A DNA stretch of 64,000 nt from Piezodorus guildinii (lineage: Eukaryota; Arthropoda; Insecta; Hemiptera; Pentatomidae). The stretch lies in assembly GCA_023052935.1 (NCBI GenBank), contig CM041294.1, forward strand, positions 155,187,399 through 155,251,398, written 5' to 3'. Below the pieces are notes generated by a model, which saw nothing but the letters and a program-made list of their open reading frames with translations, had not been told where the DNA came from and did not search any database. The stretch's first letter is position 1. Every line of letters starts with the position of its first letter. The position numbers and the translations under genes were made by a program. Positions 51,961 through 63,205 of this stretch are shown in pieces.

Positions 51961-53155
51961 TGATCGATGTTTTTTTTTAAGTTGTTTTTTATCGGCGCCC
52001 AGTGGAAAAATATGACCGATTTAGGTGGACAAAATTTTTATAATTTATCCTTTGGGGTTCCAGATCACCAAACAAAAATTATAAAAACTTATTTATTTTT
52101 GACACGATTGGCGAGCGCAGTGGTCAAACATCAAATTCATTTGATAAAAATCTAAACTGCTCTACATTTAACGTTTGAAGTCCCAGAATACGGGAGAAAT
52201 ATTACAAATAACCTAATTATGGCTCGGAGTTGCTGAAACCTGCTGATAGATGTATTTTATGTCATTTAGGAAACTCTTCAAATTATAGATTGTAAATCTT
52301 TTGATTCGGAATGTTGTGTCTGAAAAAAATTATCAAAACGCAAAAATTCTTTGTAATATTTAGAGACTAGAAGGATTGATGAAACAAATGCTACAAACAA
52401 ATCCTTAGGGTAGCTTGGGGGTTGTATAGTTTTTCATTATTTAATAGGGGCTTACATTTACAAATTGCTAAATTAACGCTAGATGTAGATTGAAATGTAT
52501 ATTCAATAACGAGTTTTTAAATATAATGTTTTACCTGTCTCAGAAATGTCCGTTGTTAAATAAAAGCAAAAAGACTTTGCTTTAAATACACCTTGAACAC
52601 AATAAATGACCATCGAATGAAGATAATCCCACTGTCGGTTATTAGGCACTTGTGCGAACAGGAATGATTCAATAATTCACTATTTATTTGTAAACACGTT
52701 ATGGCGGGAAATAAATACTAGTACGAAGGGTCTTGCCAACTAATAATAAAAGGTGAAGCACTAGAAAATTCCAAACTTTTGTCCACCTAAATTGATTTTG
52801 CCCACTGTGCGGCGGTCATCGTCTACTACACTCCATTCCTCTTTCTGCCATAGGTTTTATAGGTGTGATAAATTAATATATATTTATAGTATAGAAAAAA
52901 CAAAATTAATATATGAAGAAAATACAATACATAAGGTATATAAAGCCAGCGTTACTGAAAAAAAAAGAAGAAGCTAAATGAAAACTGATGTAACGACCAA
53001 AGATAGGAAGAAATGGTTCTAATCTTAACTTTAGGTTGACCTTATCTAACCGAATTACTGCAAAGTGCCTCCTCTAATTTCCCACTGATAGCATATTTTT
53101 CACTGATACCGGAGTTTATTTTGCTCACAGCTTAACGATTTACAATCACCTCGTC
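51961..53155. other. Non-repetitive AT-rich stretch
   Basis: About 1.2 kb with no family match. Short frames at 51967-52155 and 52792-52977 have no recognisable features. 52590-52720 has a more even composition. Confidence 0.4.
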
Positions 53156-53159
53156 GCTA

Positions 53160-53400
53160 ATTAACTGTGAGGTGGCCTTTGTCATTATCGCCCGGAGGCT
53201 CCAACCTCTGCGCCGTATTCTGAGGGAGGTCAACAAACTTCTGCTACTCTTTGCGGATGGTACGGCTGTCGCAATTAGCATAAATAATTATGATAATCAT
53301 TATCTCCGTGTGTAAAGTTCCTTCCTGGAGTAACGGTGTCGGACATTCTTTGTGCGTTAGTAATCTGTTTATTATTCCCACGACTGTGTGTGGTCATTAT
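53160..53400. other. Non-repetitive, balanced-composition segment
   Basis: Contains 'tcattatcgcccggaggctcc', 'attctgagggaggtcaac' and the A/T-rich 'attagcataaataattatg' then 'ataatcattatc', which includes octamer/POU- and homeodomain-like cores. No coding frame or repeat match. Candidate conserved non-coding element by appearance only. Confidence 0.3.
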
Positions 53401-53555
53401 CGAAAATATTTACGTATTCATTGAATTTGTTTGTAACGCGAAGATTTTATTTAATTGGTATACACCCAGTATCATCAGTTATCCAAATAGGACGAACGTA
53501 AGCTAGATATGTAATAAAATGTATGTGTGTGTTAAAAAGTGATTTTAAAAAAAAG

Positions 53556-53586
53556 TCTTGATAATGGGGACAGAACCCCGAAACGT
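53556..53586 (+). ncRNA. Hammerhead-like motif, isolated
   Basis: TCTTGATAATGGGGACAGAACCCCGAAACGT: a stem GGGG/CCCC followed by GAAACGT. The first core reads TTGATAA instead of CTGATGA, so two core positions differ and activity is unlikely. Confidence 0.35.
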
Positions 53587-53689
53587 AGAAAAACAATGTC
53601 ATAGATAGTGAAGAAAAATAAATTTAAAATAAGAAAAGGAAGTTAATATATGCTTTTTTGAGTGTGAAATATTAAATGAAGCTTCCTAA

Positions 53690-54010
53690 AAAATTATGAA
53701 TGAAAAGAAAGTTATTTATATTGTGAATTCTTATTGAAAGCCTTATGTTTTAAAGGTGGAAGAATATGTGTTAAGAAAAGTCCAAGTTTTTAGCCAATTC
53801 TACATTTTCGGCTACTTTAACATTTACAAGACAAATGATTTAGTATTCCACTTAACTACAAAAAAAAAAAAAAAAAAAAAAAATCATTTAAATGACAATC
53901 ATTAGACCTCTGTAAACATACGAAGCTTTTTGACTCTAAACCATCGAATTCTTCTCGTATCCAATCCTTAGAATTAAAATTAAAAAAAAAAAAATTGACT
54001 CGACCCAAAT
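53690..54010 (+). pseudogene. Decayed Jockey-like LINE fragment
   Basis: Shares 'aagtccaagtttttag', 'gcttcttgactcta'-type and 'accatcgaattcttctcgta' segments with 54900-55370 in a similar order, and contains a 24-bp poly(A) at 53860-53883. The 'accatcgaattcttctcg' segment corresponds to the PSNSSR part of Jockey RT C-termini. Confidence 0.5.
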
Positions 54011-54060
54011 AATAGGATTTAAAGCCGCCTCTATGGTGTGTGAAGTGGCCGAAAGCTTAT

Positions 54061-54896
54061 CAACAAATCTGGTGCGAGCAACACACGACTTTCACTTACC
54101 TCCATTTTTAAAATAAATTAAAGAATTTTCAAATACAGTTAGATATAAAATTGAGTGAAATCATTAAAGAATTAATTAAATGGAATTTCTATAAAAACCA
54201 TGTGTTTTATTAAAAAATCGATTACCTTATTATCTAAAATAATCACTTGTATTAATTGATTGTGTATGAGATAATATTTTTTCTAAAATCTCAAGCTTTC
54301 CAACGGTATGTCATACATGTATATTACTGTTCTTATGTTCAAAAACGAAAAATTGCATTTAAAAAATATTTTTTCTGTTTTCTCCTTTAGTTGGGTATCG
54401 AATTTATTCAATTTATATATTTACCTGTTTTTCATCCGCGTTAATAAGATAATATAGTTATTTTTATTGAATCTACAAAATTAAAGGTACTTTAGAGCAA
54501 GAAAATTTAAAATATATCGGCATTTAAGTCCTGTCAGACCATTTTAATCAGAATAAAACCTACATGATATTAAAGCCCATTCAATCCCAATCGAGAAAAT
54601 CGAAAAAAGGTGCAAAGTGCATGGTATAAAGTGCCTCTTCTGGTAAGCTCATTTTGATGAAAAAAGTTTTGTCACGTCTCGGGCGTATAGTTGTCTTAAA
54701 TATGAAATTTCAGTTTCATAGGACTTACCGTTTCCGCCCGGGAGTTACCACACACACACAGACCTTTTTGCGGGACTTGGTTATTTGGACTCAGGGGGCC
54801 CTTAAACGTGTATTTCCGTTGAAAACTTGAATTCGAAAATTTTCACAATCGCAGTACTTCCCCTTACTATCTATATCGTAGTAAGTGAAAGTAAAA
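54061..54896 (-). mobile_element. HINE-like element, complete copy
   Basis: 'atctggtgcgagcaacacac', 'gactttcacttacctcc' at one end and 'cttactatctatatcgtag' plus 'taagtgaaagtaaaaat' at the other. Full internal order and a short CA tract. About 835 bp. Confidence 0.94.
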
Positions 54897-54914
54897 ATTT
54901 AATAAATTAATGAA

Positions 54915-55370
54915 TTCTTATTTTAGGGAAGAAGAATGTTCGGCAATATCAACATTTATTAGACAAATGTTTTAATCTTCCTCTTCTCTACAAAAACTCA
55001 TTGCTTGACCATCATACATAAGACCTATCTTGGACTTGCGATGTAGAGCTTCTTGACTCTACCGAACCATCGAATTCTTCTCGTAATCTAAAATCCTTAA
55101 TACTCCTTACTTTGTGAGGAATGAACTAATCCAATCAGTGAAGATAAATCAAGAAAAAAAAAATTACATGAATGAAATCATTGGATTTAAAAAGGATTTT
55201 TTTAAAGATGATGTACAGTGAAGTAGCTAAAATCTAAAATGTTTGAATTATTGTTGAAAACCTTATTTTACGAAGAAAGGGGAGTAAAAAAAACATTGTT
55301 CGAATAAGTCCAAGTTTTTAGGCAACCTCTCTCTGTTTGGCTTACATTTTCACTTGACGTCGCATGGAGG
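54915..55370 (+). pseudogene. Decayed Jockey-like LINE fragment
   Basis: Broken frames retain YIRPILDLRC, ASKSK-like and SKILNTPYFVRNELIQ, matching RPIWTYGVEL and SKILRKILNAPYFVTNKLIH of the copy at 20560-20955. Confidence 0.65.
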
Positions 55371-55494
55371 AAAAGTTTCATGTTTAGAAGTTGGCTGATC
55401 CCTGTCTAATTGGATGACTCTATAAAGTTCTAACGAAACTCGGTATACTAAAAAATATTTTTATTACTTTATGAAGTTTACTGTCTACTCTTCT

Positions 55495-55630
55495 CAACCA
55501 CACCCAATCTATGTAAAGTGGATACCCAAAAAAATATAGGGAAACCTGCTGGCTAAGTGAATATTCTCCGCCTGAGAACACGGCCATATCCATATGTACT
55601 GAACCAAAGGCCCTGGGTCACAGGTCTTAA
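55495..55630 (+). mobile_element. SINE A, diverged 3' fragment
   Basis: 'cccaatctatgtaaagtgg', 'atacccaaaaaaatatagg', 'gaaacctgctggctaagtg' and 'catatgtactgaacc' follow the SINE A body. Confidence 0.75.
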
Positions 55631-55738
55631 CTTCTTTTACTGGCCTCAATGGTGCACGATTGGTATCTGCATTATATAATCAAAACGGAAAAAAGAAAGG
55701 TACTACTTGAGAACTAAACCAGGAATTAATCCCCGATT

Positions 55739-56005
55739 GTGGGGTCAACCGTAGCATGGTGGTCAGCATAACAGCCTCCTATGTCCAAGGTCCCAGGTTC
55801 AAACGCGCAGGTGGCCCTAGGATTTTTTTAATGGGAGGAGACGTTCAAAGGTGATCCCGAGCCTCTGCGATTTCAGGTAATCGTTAAAGATCTGCTTCCT
55901 AATAAAACCTGGATAGACAAAATTTAGGACTCCCACTGTAGCATCGTACGATTAGCCATAGCAGCATAAAGGGGCGTTAAATAAATAAACAAACAAACAG
56001 AAAAC
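55739..56005 (+). mobile_element. SINE C, full-length with small deletion
   Basis: Head 'gtagcatggtggtcagcata', 'cccaggttcaaacgcgc', body lacking the 'aaaaaatccttagttatgcc' segment, and normal tail. Flanked by AATCCCCGATT at 55728-55738 and 56006-56016. Confidence 0.93.
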
Positions 56006-56016
56006 AATCCCCGATT

Positions 56017-56510
56017 ATGTATTGTGATAATAAGTTTATGTAATAATATATCTTAATTATTAAAGTTCACTCACTCAGCTGTTAAAGTATGACATATGTA
56101 TCCGTAATTATTGCTTTTATCTGAAATATATCGTAGAATATAGTTTTAGCTTTGCATTCCAGCCACCGCCATGAGCAAGTGGGATCCAAACTTCTCGCTA
56201 CCCAATACAAAAGTATTCCCATCAGATCTATTAATGTATTCCTGCGTGAAAAGTGAGTCTGCTCAACTAAATATAATAATTAATTAACAGTTTGATAATC
56301 GCAATAAGCTTTATTACTCGAATTATAAATAAATTTTGTGAATATACATTATTCATTAATTGATCTTCTTAAATATTAGGTAGTTTTACTTGACGTATAT
56401 TCCTGCTTTTACTGTTCACATTGTTTATAAATTTCAGACGTTAAAATTATAATTAGAATAAATAAAGAAAAGTGGCAATACCAACTACATAATCAACGGC
56501 GGGTTTTCCT
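56017..56510. other. AT-rich stretch, no gene recognised
   Basis: 56160-56250 ('gccaccgccatgagcaagtgg') is locally GC-richer; no frame is convincing. Confidence 0.45.
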
Positions 56511-56512
56511 AA

Positions 56513-56600
56513 CCCCGTCATCTGTGACGTAGTGGCTAACATAACAGCCTTATGTCCAAGGTCACGGGTTCCACCCGCCACGTGTCTTATTTTTTAAACT
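56513..56600 (+). mobile_element. SINE C, head fragment
   Basis: 'gacgtagtggctaacataac', 'caaggtcacgggttccacc' keep the A- and B-box regions; the body is lost. Confidence 0.75.
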
Positions 56601-56990
56601 TATTCCACTTGGAAATAGGGACTTTGGTTCCTAACGTTTTGCAAAGATTAATAGTTTAATGCTAGTTTTACCTAAAACAAATTGCTGAAAGAAATGAGAA
56701 CTTTTTGGCATGACATACCATCGAAATATTCTCTTCTAAGCCTATTTAATCTTCATACAAAAAGAAATAATCAATTTTTTCTTTTTTGATAGATGTGGTT
56801 CGATTTATAACCCTTTTTACCCCTTAGTGTATGTGGCTCTAGCGCCCTCGCTCAGCCTCCACTGGCTCTCACGACCAGTGACGCGGCTGAATGAAAGGCG
56901 CTAGGATCTTCTGGCATTGTGCCTCGACATTCACTAGTGGATCTCGAGGTTTGAATCGGTGATCCCAGGGGCAGTTTGTAAATAGTAAAT
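56601..56990. other. Mostly non-repetitive; GC-richer 56820-56990
   Basis: 'tagcgccctcgctcagcctcc' and 'gacgcggctgaatgaaagg' followed by B-box-like 'ggtttgaatc'. It may be a SINE relic or the coding end of the LINE whose 3' UTR follows, but neither could be shown. Confidence 0.35.
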
Positions 56991-56994
56991 AGGT

Positions 56995-57052
56995 ATTGTT
57001 GTTAGAATTATTTTCTTTATAACTATTAATTTAATTTTGTATATATATATAT

Positions 57053-57087
<35 letters not shown>

Positions 57088-57420
57088 GAGCGGCGTGGTC
57101 TAGTGGATAGAGCACTAGTCTGCTGTGCTCCGGGTCCTGGGTTCGAATCCCGCCTGTGGCAGAATATTATTTATTCTGTTAATTCAGTCGGGGGGCGACC
57201 CTAGGGTATGGAGACCCTCCTGGGGCAGACCCAGCCTCTATAAAGTGGGTACCCAAATTAATTGGGGAAAAACCTGGCGGCTGAGCGTGATTAAGGCCTA
57301 ATCACCTCATTGCACTGCCGTTGGCCTAGAAACAGTACGAATCTCTATATGTACTGAGCCCAAGACCCTTCATGGGTTGTAGTGGTACAGGTTTTTATAT
57401 ATTTTATATAATATATATAT

Positions 57421-57451
<31 letters not shown>

Positions 57452-57606
57452 CTTCTTTGTTTAATCTTTATTAATTATTTATTTTTATTTTATTTCCAAT
57501 GTACATATGGAATGATTGATTTCCTATATCTGTAATACTCATTGCCCCAGAAGGTGGCAGATTGTATTAATTCTTAATAAAAAACAAAACAAAAAAAAAA
57601 AAAAAC
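56995..57606 (+). mobile_element. Jockey-like LINE 3' UTR hosting SINE A
   Basis: 'aattttgtatatatatat' before the SINE and 'ggtggcagattgtattaattc', 'ttaataaaaaac' plus poly(A) after it parallel the intact Jockey 3' UTR ('ttttgtatatatgtatatt', 'ttggacagattgtaatattg', 'caataaataaa'). The (TA)n tracts at 57042-57084 and 57400-57450 flank the SINE. Confidence 0.6.
57085..57395 (+). mobile_element. SINE A, full-length, near consensus
   Basis: 'ggagcggcgtggtctagtgg', 'ctgggttcgaatcccg' (intact B box) and complete body. Inserted in an AT-dinucleotide tract, so the target duplication cannot be delimited. Confidence 0.95.
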
Positions 57607-57656
57607 ATTTTTAAACACGAATCGACCATAATTACCACGGGAATATCAATACTTAT

Positions 57657-57946
57657 TCATTTTTATTTTATTTATTTAACGTCACTTTATGCTACTATGG
57701 CTAATCGGACGATGCTACAGTGGGAGTCCTTAATTTTGCCTATCCAGGTTTTATCAGGATGGGGATCTTTAACGAGTACCTGACATCGCACAGGCTCGGG
57801 ACCACCTCTTAACGTCCCCTCCGAAGGACGGCATAACTAAAGATTTTTTACTCTCATTAAAAAATCCTAGGACCACCAGCGGGTTTGAACCCGTGACCTT
57901 TGGCATGGGAGGCTGTTACGCTAACCACCCAGCTACAAGTGATCCC
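57657..57946 (-). mobile_element. SINE C, full-length, near consensus
   Basis: Complete minus-strand copy from 'ttatttaacgtcactttatg' to 'acccagctacaagtgatccc', B box 'gcgggtttgaacccgtgacc' intact. A short CTTATTC occurs on both sides (57652, 57952). Confidence 0.93.
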
Positions 57947-57955
57947 ACATTCTTA

Positions 57956-58640
57956 TTCTTCTTCTCCCCTTCCGCCTTCCTTCTCCTCCAATATTCTCCC
58001 ACCCTCCTGGGCTGTTTCTCTCACTTCTTCCCCACAAGAACCCTTACCTCTTTTAGTTTCTCTACTAAAAACTCTGAATCCAAGTAGTCTTAATCTGTGA
58101 TTTTTAGCCGTTTCAGTTCCTCTTACATTTGTTTTTTACTTATCCCCTCATACTTTTATATCTACAGGCCTATTCTAAAATTGTCTTGTTTTGCCTCTCA
58201 TTGCTCTTTCTGACCATGTGCCCGAAGAAACTTAGCCTTCTGGCCCTAATGACTGTTCCCAGATCCTTCAAATTCCTGTATATTTCTTCATTTTGTTTTT
58301 GCCTACATCTTGCCTTTTTTTTGGTCCGTGAATGCTCTTCAGAATTTTCCATTCAATCTTAAGGATTTTCCTCAGGCTCAGAAGGCCGACAGTTTCTTCG
58401 ATCTTACTACCGTGCTGTAGTGCCTTATTTTGGTATTAAAGAACCGATATTTCTAGCTTTAGATGTTTCTAGGGGCAAAGTTAGTCTTTCCAATAATGCT
58501 ATTCTTTCTTCTATGGATGCCCTGTCCGTTCCATTGCTACATATTGTTTCCCCGGGATGTTTAAACTGGTTACTTTTCTTTTCCCATATTTTATTATTAA
58601 CAGTTATTTGTACATAATTCATACAAATTTTTATTATACT
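57956..58640 (-). pseudogene. LINE RT fragment with AAG-rich 3' end
   Basis: Minus strand. Upstream frame: NQFKHPGETICSNGTDRASIEERIALLERL, the F-YLGE-I----IEER pattern of RTE-like thumbs. Further down, in a frame shifted by deletions: EEIYRNLKDLGTVIRARRLS, FFGHMVRKSNERQNK. The 3' end is rich in AAG/GAAGG. The segment between, normally containing LYGSE-W, is missing. Dead. Confidence 0.8.
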
Positions 58641-58807
58641 CGAGAAAGGAAAGGATTCGTTTAGATTCAGTTTGATACGTGATAATGTGGCAATACGGCT
58701 TCCTGGTTCTATTTAAAAATTTATATATATTCGTTGACGTTTCTGTACGTCATTCACATCCTTAAGGCTAACACGTGAATTTCTTTTTCGTTTACGTACA
58801 ACTGCAC

Positions 58808-59573
58808 GTTTTAGAATATAATAAAATTGAATTTTAAAACGAATGTCTCTATCAATGTCTCTCTCAAGCTTATTATGAACTGTGCAATACGGTTTGTATT
58901 CGGGATCACCAGAGACACGCATATAACCCAGTATTACGCCGAGTTAAGGAGGCTTTATCCTCGTTACAGATGTCAGTATTTCCTAGCTTCCTTCCTCTAC
59001 CTCGTTATTAGAACTCATCGTCCCTGCTATATCCAATCCCTTTAATTTAAATCATCAATTCAGTCCTGTTCTACCAGATCCCGTCTTTCTGACCTCTACC
59101 CTCCTCCTCACCGTACTGCTGCCTTTGACAAGTCCTTTTAGCCAAAGCAACCACTCTTTGGAATTCTATCCCTCCTAAGATCCGTCATGTAAGAACTGCT
59201 TCCTCCTTCAAATCGCTCCTTTTCAACCACCTTCTCCTTACTCAGTCAAACAGACAATAACTTCAAACTGCAGATGCTATAAATACCAATTATTATTATT
59301 ATTTTATTTTTTATTTTTTTTTTTTTGTGTGTATGTTTATATTACTCAAATTATCATTGATGAACTAGCTATTTCTGTTTTGTTTTTTTTTTTCTTATTC
59401 TGAAAGTCTGACTTGTAAAGATGTTCATATGTTACTACCTTAATTATTTTTTAGTTTAGTATTTTGTTATTCTAAGCCATGACCACATTTTTCCGGTCAT
59501 CAATTATGTATGTATATTTTATTCTTAAGGGACTTTAGTCCCAGGATAATAAAGAAGTTTTTCATTTCATTAT
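58808..59573 (+). pseudogene. LINE family E RT C-terminus and 3' UTR, longer copy
   Basis: Frame at 58827-59045: IMNCAIRFVFGITRDTHITQ, YYAELRRLYPRYRCQYFLAS, the CxRF(V/I)F---R--HIT-YY block of non-LTR RT C-termini. After frameshifts: PPHRTAAFDKSF, PSNRSF. 3' terminus 'gactttagtcccaggataat' plus 'aaagaag'. Same family as 8762-9264 and longer at the 5' side. Confidence 0.85.
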
Positions 59574-59639
59574 CAATAGTTTGTGATATAGGGTTGTTTT
59601 GATTCCAATGTACTTTCGTGTGTTAATTGGAGGTTCAAA

Positions 59640-60150
59640 ATAATTTATAAGAAATCCCGCCACCTTTTCCCATCATCGTTAACTTAAGGTTTACTGCCAT
59701 ACGGTACCTTTTGATAATATTCAGCTTTTCCTTGTTAAAGAGATCCGATACCTAGGCTTGGGATTATCAAACAAGACTGATACGTCAATTACCGCTACTT
59801 CTACACTCACTAGACCCTTCATTTAAACTCAATTACATTACCATTATAAGGCTAATCTGGACATAGGAAATTGAAAATTGGTACTCTATTAAACTATCGA
59901 ATTCTTCTCGTAATTAAAAGTCCTCAATATTACTTACTTTTTCACAAATGAACTAATCCATAATTACCTTAATATTCCAAAAATTACTGATTTGGCCCGA
60001 ACCAGGTACTAATTAATATCTTTTCATGACAAACTCCGTTCTCACTCTAACCTACTAGTTTAGTCTTTGCTCCCTCTTTAATTCCTGATAATCCATCGAG
60101 GTGGCATAAAAGAATATGGTCACAAGACCATATGACTAACAAAATTTAAA
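59640..60150 (+). pseudogene. Decayed Jockey-like LINE 3' end
   Basis: VKEIRYLGLGLSNKTDTSIT, then NYLNIPKITDLARTRY, FHDKLRSHSNLLV and a terminal RWHKRIWSQDHMT, equivalent to the LKRQWPRDLL end of the intact copy. Several stops and shifts. Confidence 0.75.
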
Positions 60151-60254
60151 AAATGAAGTTTTACCATCGGGTTGTTTCGCTACACGTTTACGTTTGTTTC
60201 ATATGTTGTTTCTTTTGGCAAATTAGTTGAGTTATTATTAAATACATCAATGAA

Positions 60255-60500
60255 AGTAGATCTTCTTTCTTTCTTTCTTTTCCTGGCGCTACAGACCGAA
60301 GTGGTCCTTGGCCTGCTTCAACATCTGTCGCACAGGTCTCTGTCCTCCACCAATCGAACGCCCGCCCTTCGTATGTCGTCTTCCACCTTCTCCCTCCATC
60401 GGGCTCTTGGTCTGCCCTTTGCTCTAGTGGCAAAGAGCATGGTATGTTCTGTTTCCTGCCAAAATCCATCTTTTGTCCTCTTCTGTTTTTTCTGAAAGTA
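60255..60500 (-). pseudogene. LINE 3' end with (AAAG)n tail
   Basis: Minus strand, combining frames: RPRARWREKVEDDIRRAGV, RLVEDRDLCDRC, then '(aaag)n' at 60262-60282. The W-EDDIR-A pattern before a 'gcgccaggaaaag' end is typical of RTE-like LINE termini. Confidence 0.7.
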
Positions 60501-60531
60501 AATAGATAGTTATAAAATACAATAAATAATA

Positions 60532-61729
60532 AAATATCTGGTGCGGACAACACACGACTTTCCCTTACCTCCATTTTTAAAATCAATGAAAGAATTTTCA
60601 AAAACAGTTAGAGATAAAAATACGTGAAACTATTAAGGAATTAATTGAATTGAATTTCTATAGAAACATGTGTTTTATTAAAAAATCTATTATATTATTA
60701 TCTAAAATAATCAGTTAGTTTTATGTTCATTTCATCACTCTCTATTAACTTTTAAAAGCTTGAGTATGAGATAATATTTTTTCTAAAATCTTTAGCTTTC
60801 CAACGGTATATCATACGTGTATATTACTGCTCTTATGTTCAAAAACGAAAAATTGCATTTAAAAAATATTTTTTCTGTTTTCTCCTTTAGTTGGGTATCG
60901 AATTTATTCAATTTATATATTTATCTGTTTTTCATCCGCGTTAATAAGAAAATATAGTTATTTTTATTGAATCTACATAATTAAATGTACTTTAAGGGAA
61001 GGAAATTTAAAATATCGGCATTTATGTCCTGTCATACCATTTTAATCAGAATAAAACCTACATGATATTAAAGCCCATCAAATTTTACATCGATATAGCG
61101 AGTTTAATCAAAATCTTCGGAACCGTTTCCGAGAAAATCGAAAAAAGGTGCAAAGTGCATAGTATAAAGTGCCTCTTCTGGTAAGCTCATTTTGATGAAA
61201 AAAGTTTTGTCACGTCTCGGGCGTATAGTTGTCTTATGTTTATTTATTTAACGTCACTTTATGCTACTATGGCTAATCGGACGATGCTACAGTGGGAGTC
61301 CTAAATTTTGCCTGTCCAGGTTTTATTAGGATAGGGATCTTTAACGAGTACCTGACATCGCACAGGCTCGGGACCATCTTTTAACGTCCCCTCCGAAGGA
61401 CGGCGTAACTAAGGATTTTTTACTCCCATTAAAAAATCCTAGGACCACCTGCGGGTTTGAACGCGTAACCTTTAGCATGGGAGGCTGTTACGCTAGCCGC
61501 CCAGCTACAAGTGATCCCATAGTTGTCTTAAATATGAAATTTCAGTTTCATAGGAATTACCGTTTCCGCCCGGGAGTTACCACACATACACACAGACCTT
61601 TTTTGCGGGACTTGGTTATTTGGACTCAGGGGACCCTTAAACGTGTATTTCCATTGAAAACTTGAATTCGAAAATTTTCACGTTCGCAATACTTCCCCTT
61701 ACTATATATAGTAAGTGAAAGTAAAAATT
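60532..61729 (-). mobile_element. HINE-like element, complete, hosting SINE C
   Basis: 'tatctggtgcggacaacac', 'gactttcccttacctcc' at one end; perfect hairpin 'cttactatatatagtaag' plus 'tgaaagtaaaaa' at the other. Very similar to 54061-54896 along its length, so the two probably belong to one recent subfamily. Confidence 0.95.
61237..61518 (-). mobile_element. SINE C in HINE-like copy
   Basis: Complete minus-strand copy. Flanked by a 12-bp duplication ATAGTTGTCTTA at 61225-61236 and 61519-61530, which restores the HINE-like sequence 'gggcgtatagttgtctta' when the SINE is removed. Confidence 0.96.
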
Positions 61730-62495
61730 GAACTCTCACAATAGTTGCATTATCTCAATGTTATATCATTAAATCCTAAAAAACTCTGCAAATTATTAAA
61801 CTACGTTTTATTATTTCTGAATAATTTTATTATGGTATTATAATTTATATAGCTGTGTACGCAATTAAACTATATGTGTAGCTATCAATTGAGAAAGAGC
61901 TTAAGAAATACGAGATAGCAACACTGTCAATTTAGTTTCTAGGAAAATGGTTTGTCACCCCTGCTAAGTTCAAACCTATATTCATCTCCTATTTCCCAGC
62001 TGCTTTCAACGGTTCTTTTTTCGTTTTGTTGGAAATTTAATTCTGATGTTTTTTCTATTCATAAACTTCCTTCATTCCCCGGTCTCGGACGTCTTGGAAC
62101 GATAAAAATATAATAAAGCGCATTTTTAGGCAGACCAGGCAGCGATGTGGGAATAAACCTGATATTATTGTTATGGGAGCGATGAGCTATTCGACTGTTA
62201 TATAATGAGCTTTCAACCCTCAATAAACAACACTCCAACAGAGAACAAATATTTGAATAAACCAGAGCAGGCAGGTGCGATACAGCTCATTGAAATTGGA
62301 TTCAACAGAATCCTTTGAGTACATAATTCGTTTTTATACTATTTGTAACTATGAGTTTACATACGATTGAATTATTATGACATTCTTTTCTGCTTTTGTT
62401 GAAATAGTTTCAATATTCCATATTGATTAGCAGAGAATTATTAATACGGTTAATAAATATTCCAAACAGCTTCTAAATTCAGGTATTAACTATAA
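61730..62495. other. Mostly non-repetitive stretch
   Basis: 61785-61870 has weak family-Z likeness. 62080-62280 is single-copy and more balanced in composition. No gene recognised. Confidence 0.45.
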
Positions 62496-62499
62496 ATAG

Positions 62500-62880
62500 A
62501 AAAAAAGCTGCAAATTATTTATTACACAATGGTTTATTAATTCCAAATAACAATATTAGGGTATAACTGTTAATACAGCTGTTGATAGGCAATTAAGTAA
62601 TATGAAAAGCAATAAGTAATTCTAAGGAAAGTGGCATATCACCACTGCTAATTTCACAACGCTGTATCTCTGCTAGTTCTGAACCAATTACAATGATTTT
62701 TTTTTTTCATTTTGTAGAAAACTTAATTATTTTTGGTATTTATTAAGAAGTATTAACGGCTTTATGTTTTATATACGGGTTCTACGCATTTTGAAACATA
62801 AGCTCTCAAATTTTGAGAGGACGTATTTTTTTTTTGTTCAGTTACGAACGTTCATTATTGAAAATAATAAACACAAAAAT
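62500..62880 (-). repeat. Family Z, reference copy
   Basis: Longest uninterrupted copy: 'gctgcaaattatttattac', 'acaatggtttattaattcc', 'ggcaattaagtaatatg', 'gctgtatctctgctagttc', 'ggttctacgcattttg', 'agctctcaaattttgagagg' (short palindrome CTCTCAAATTTTGAGAG) and 'cattattgaaaataataaac'. Non-coding; ends not defined by a target duplication. Confidence 0.7.
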
Positions 62881-62969
62881 TTATGTTGTTTTTATAGGAA
62901 GTTCATCTCATTTGTTGGAAAAAACGTAATTAGCGAGGAAATGAATTTAATTCTCATTTTGGGTGCTAA

Positions 62970-63205
62970 CTGTAGTGTAGTGACTTGCATAAAAGCCTTC
63001 CCAAAATTGCGCGTTAAAACCCGGCAGATGGCTCCAGCATTATTTAAAGGAAGAAAAGAATGCTGCGTTATACCGTCCTTCAATGAGGATGTAAAATAGT
63101 GTTCCCGAGCCTTTGCGATGTCAGGTACTCGTTAAAGATCCCTATCCTAATTAAACCTGGATAGGCAACATTTAGGACTCCCACTGTAGTAGTATCGTAA
63201 ATAAA
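62970..63205 (+). mobile_element. SINE C, diverged copy
   Basis: 'ctgtagtgtagtgacttgca', 'cgttaaaacccggcagatgg', 'ccgagcctttgcgatgtcag', 'gtactcgttaaagatcc', 'ggactcccactgtag' then a shortened tail. Confidence 0.88.

Noticed and set aside
60160..60185. 'cgggttgtttcgctacacg' as another mariner terminus
   Set aside because: Similarity to the mariner end stops after 'gggttgtttc'; the diagnostic 'catgaaatgtccg' is absent.
60188..60601. 137-codon minus-strand frame as a host gene
   Set aside because: It crosses from a HINE-like terminus into a decayed LINE 3' end; the recognisable LINE residues lie in mixed frames.
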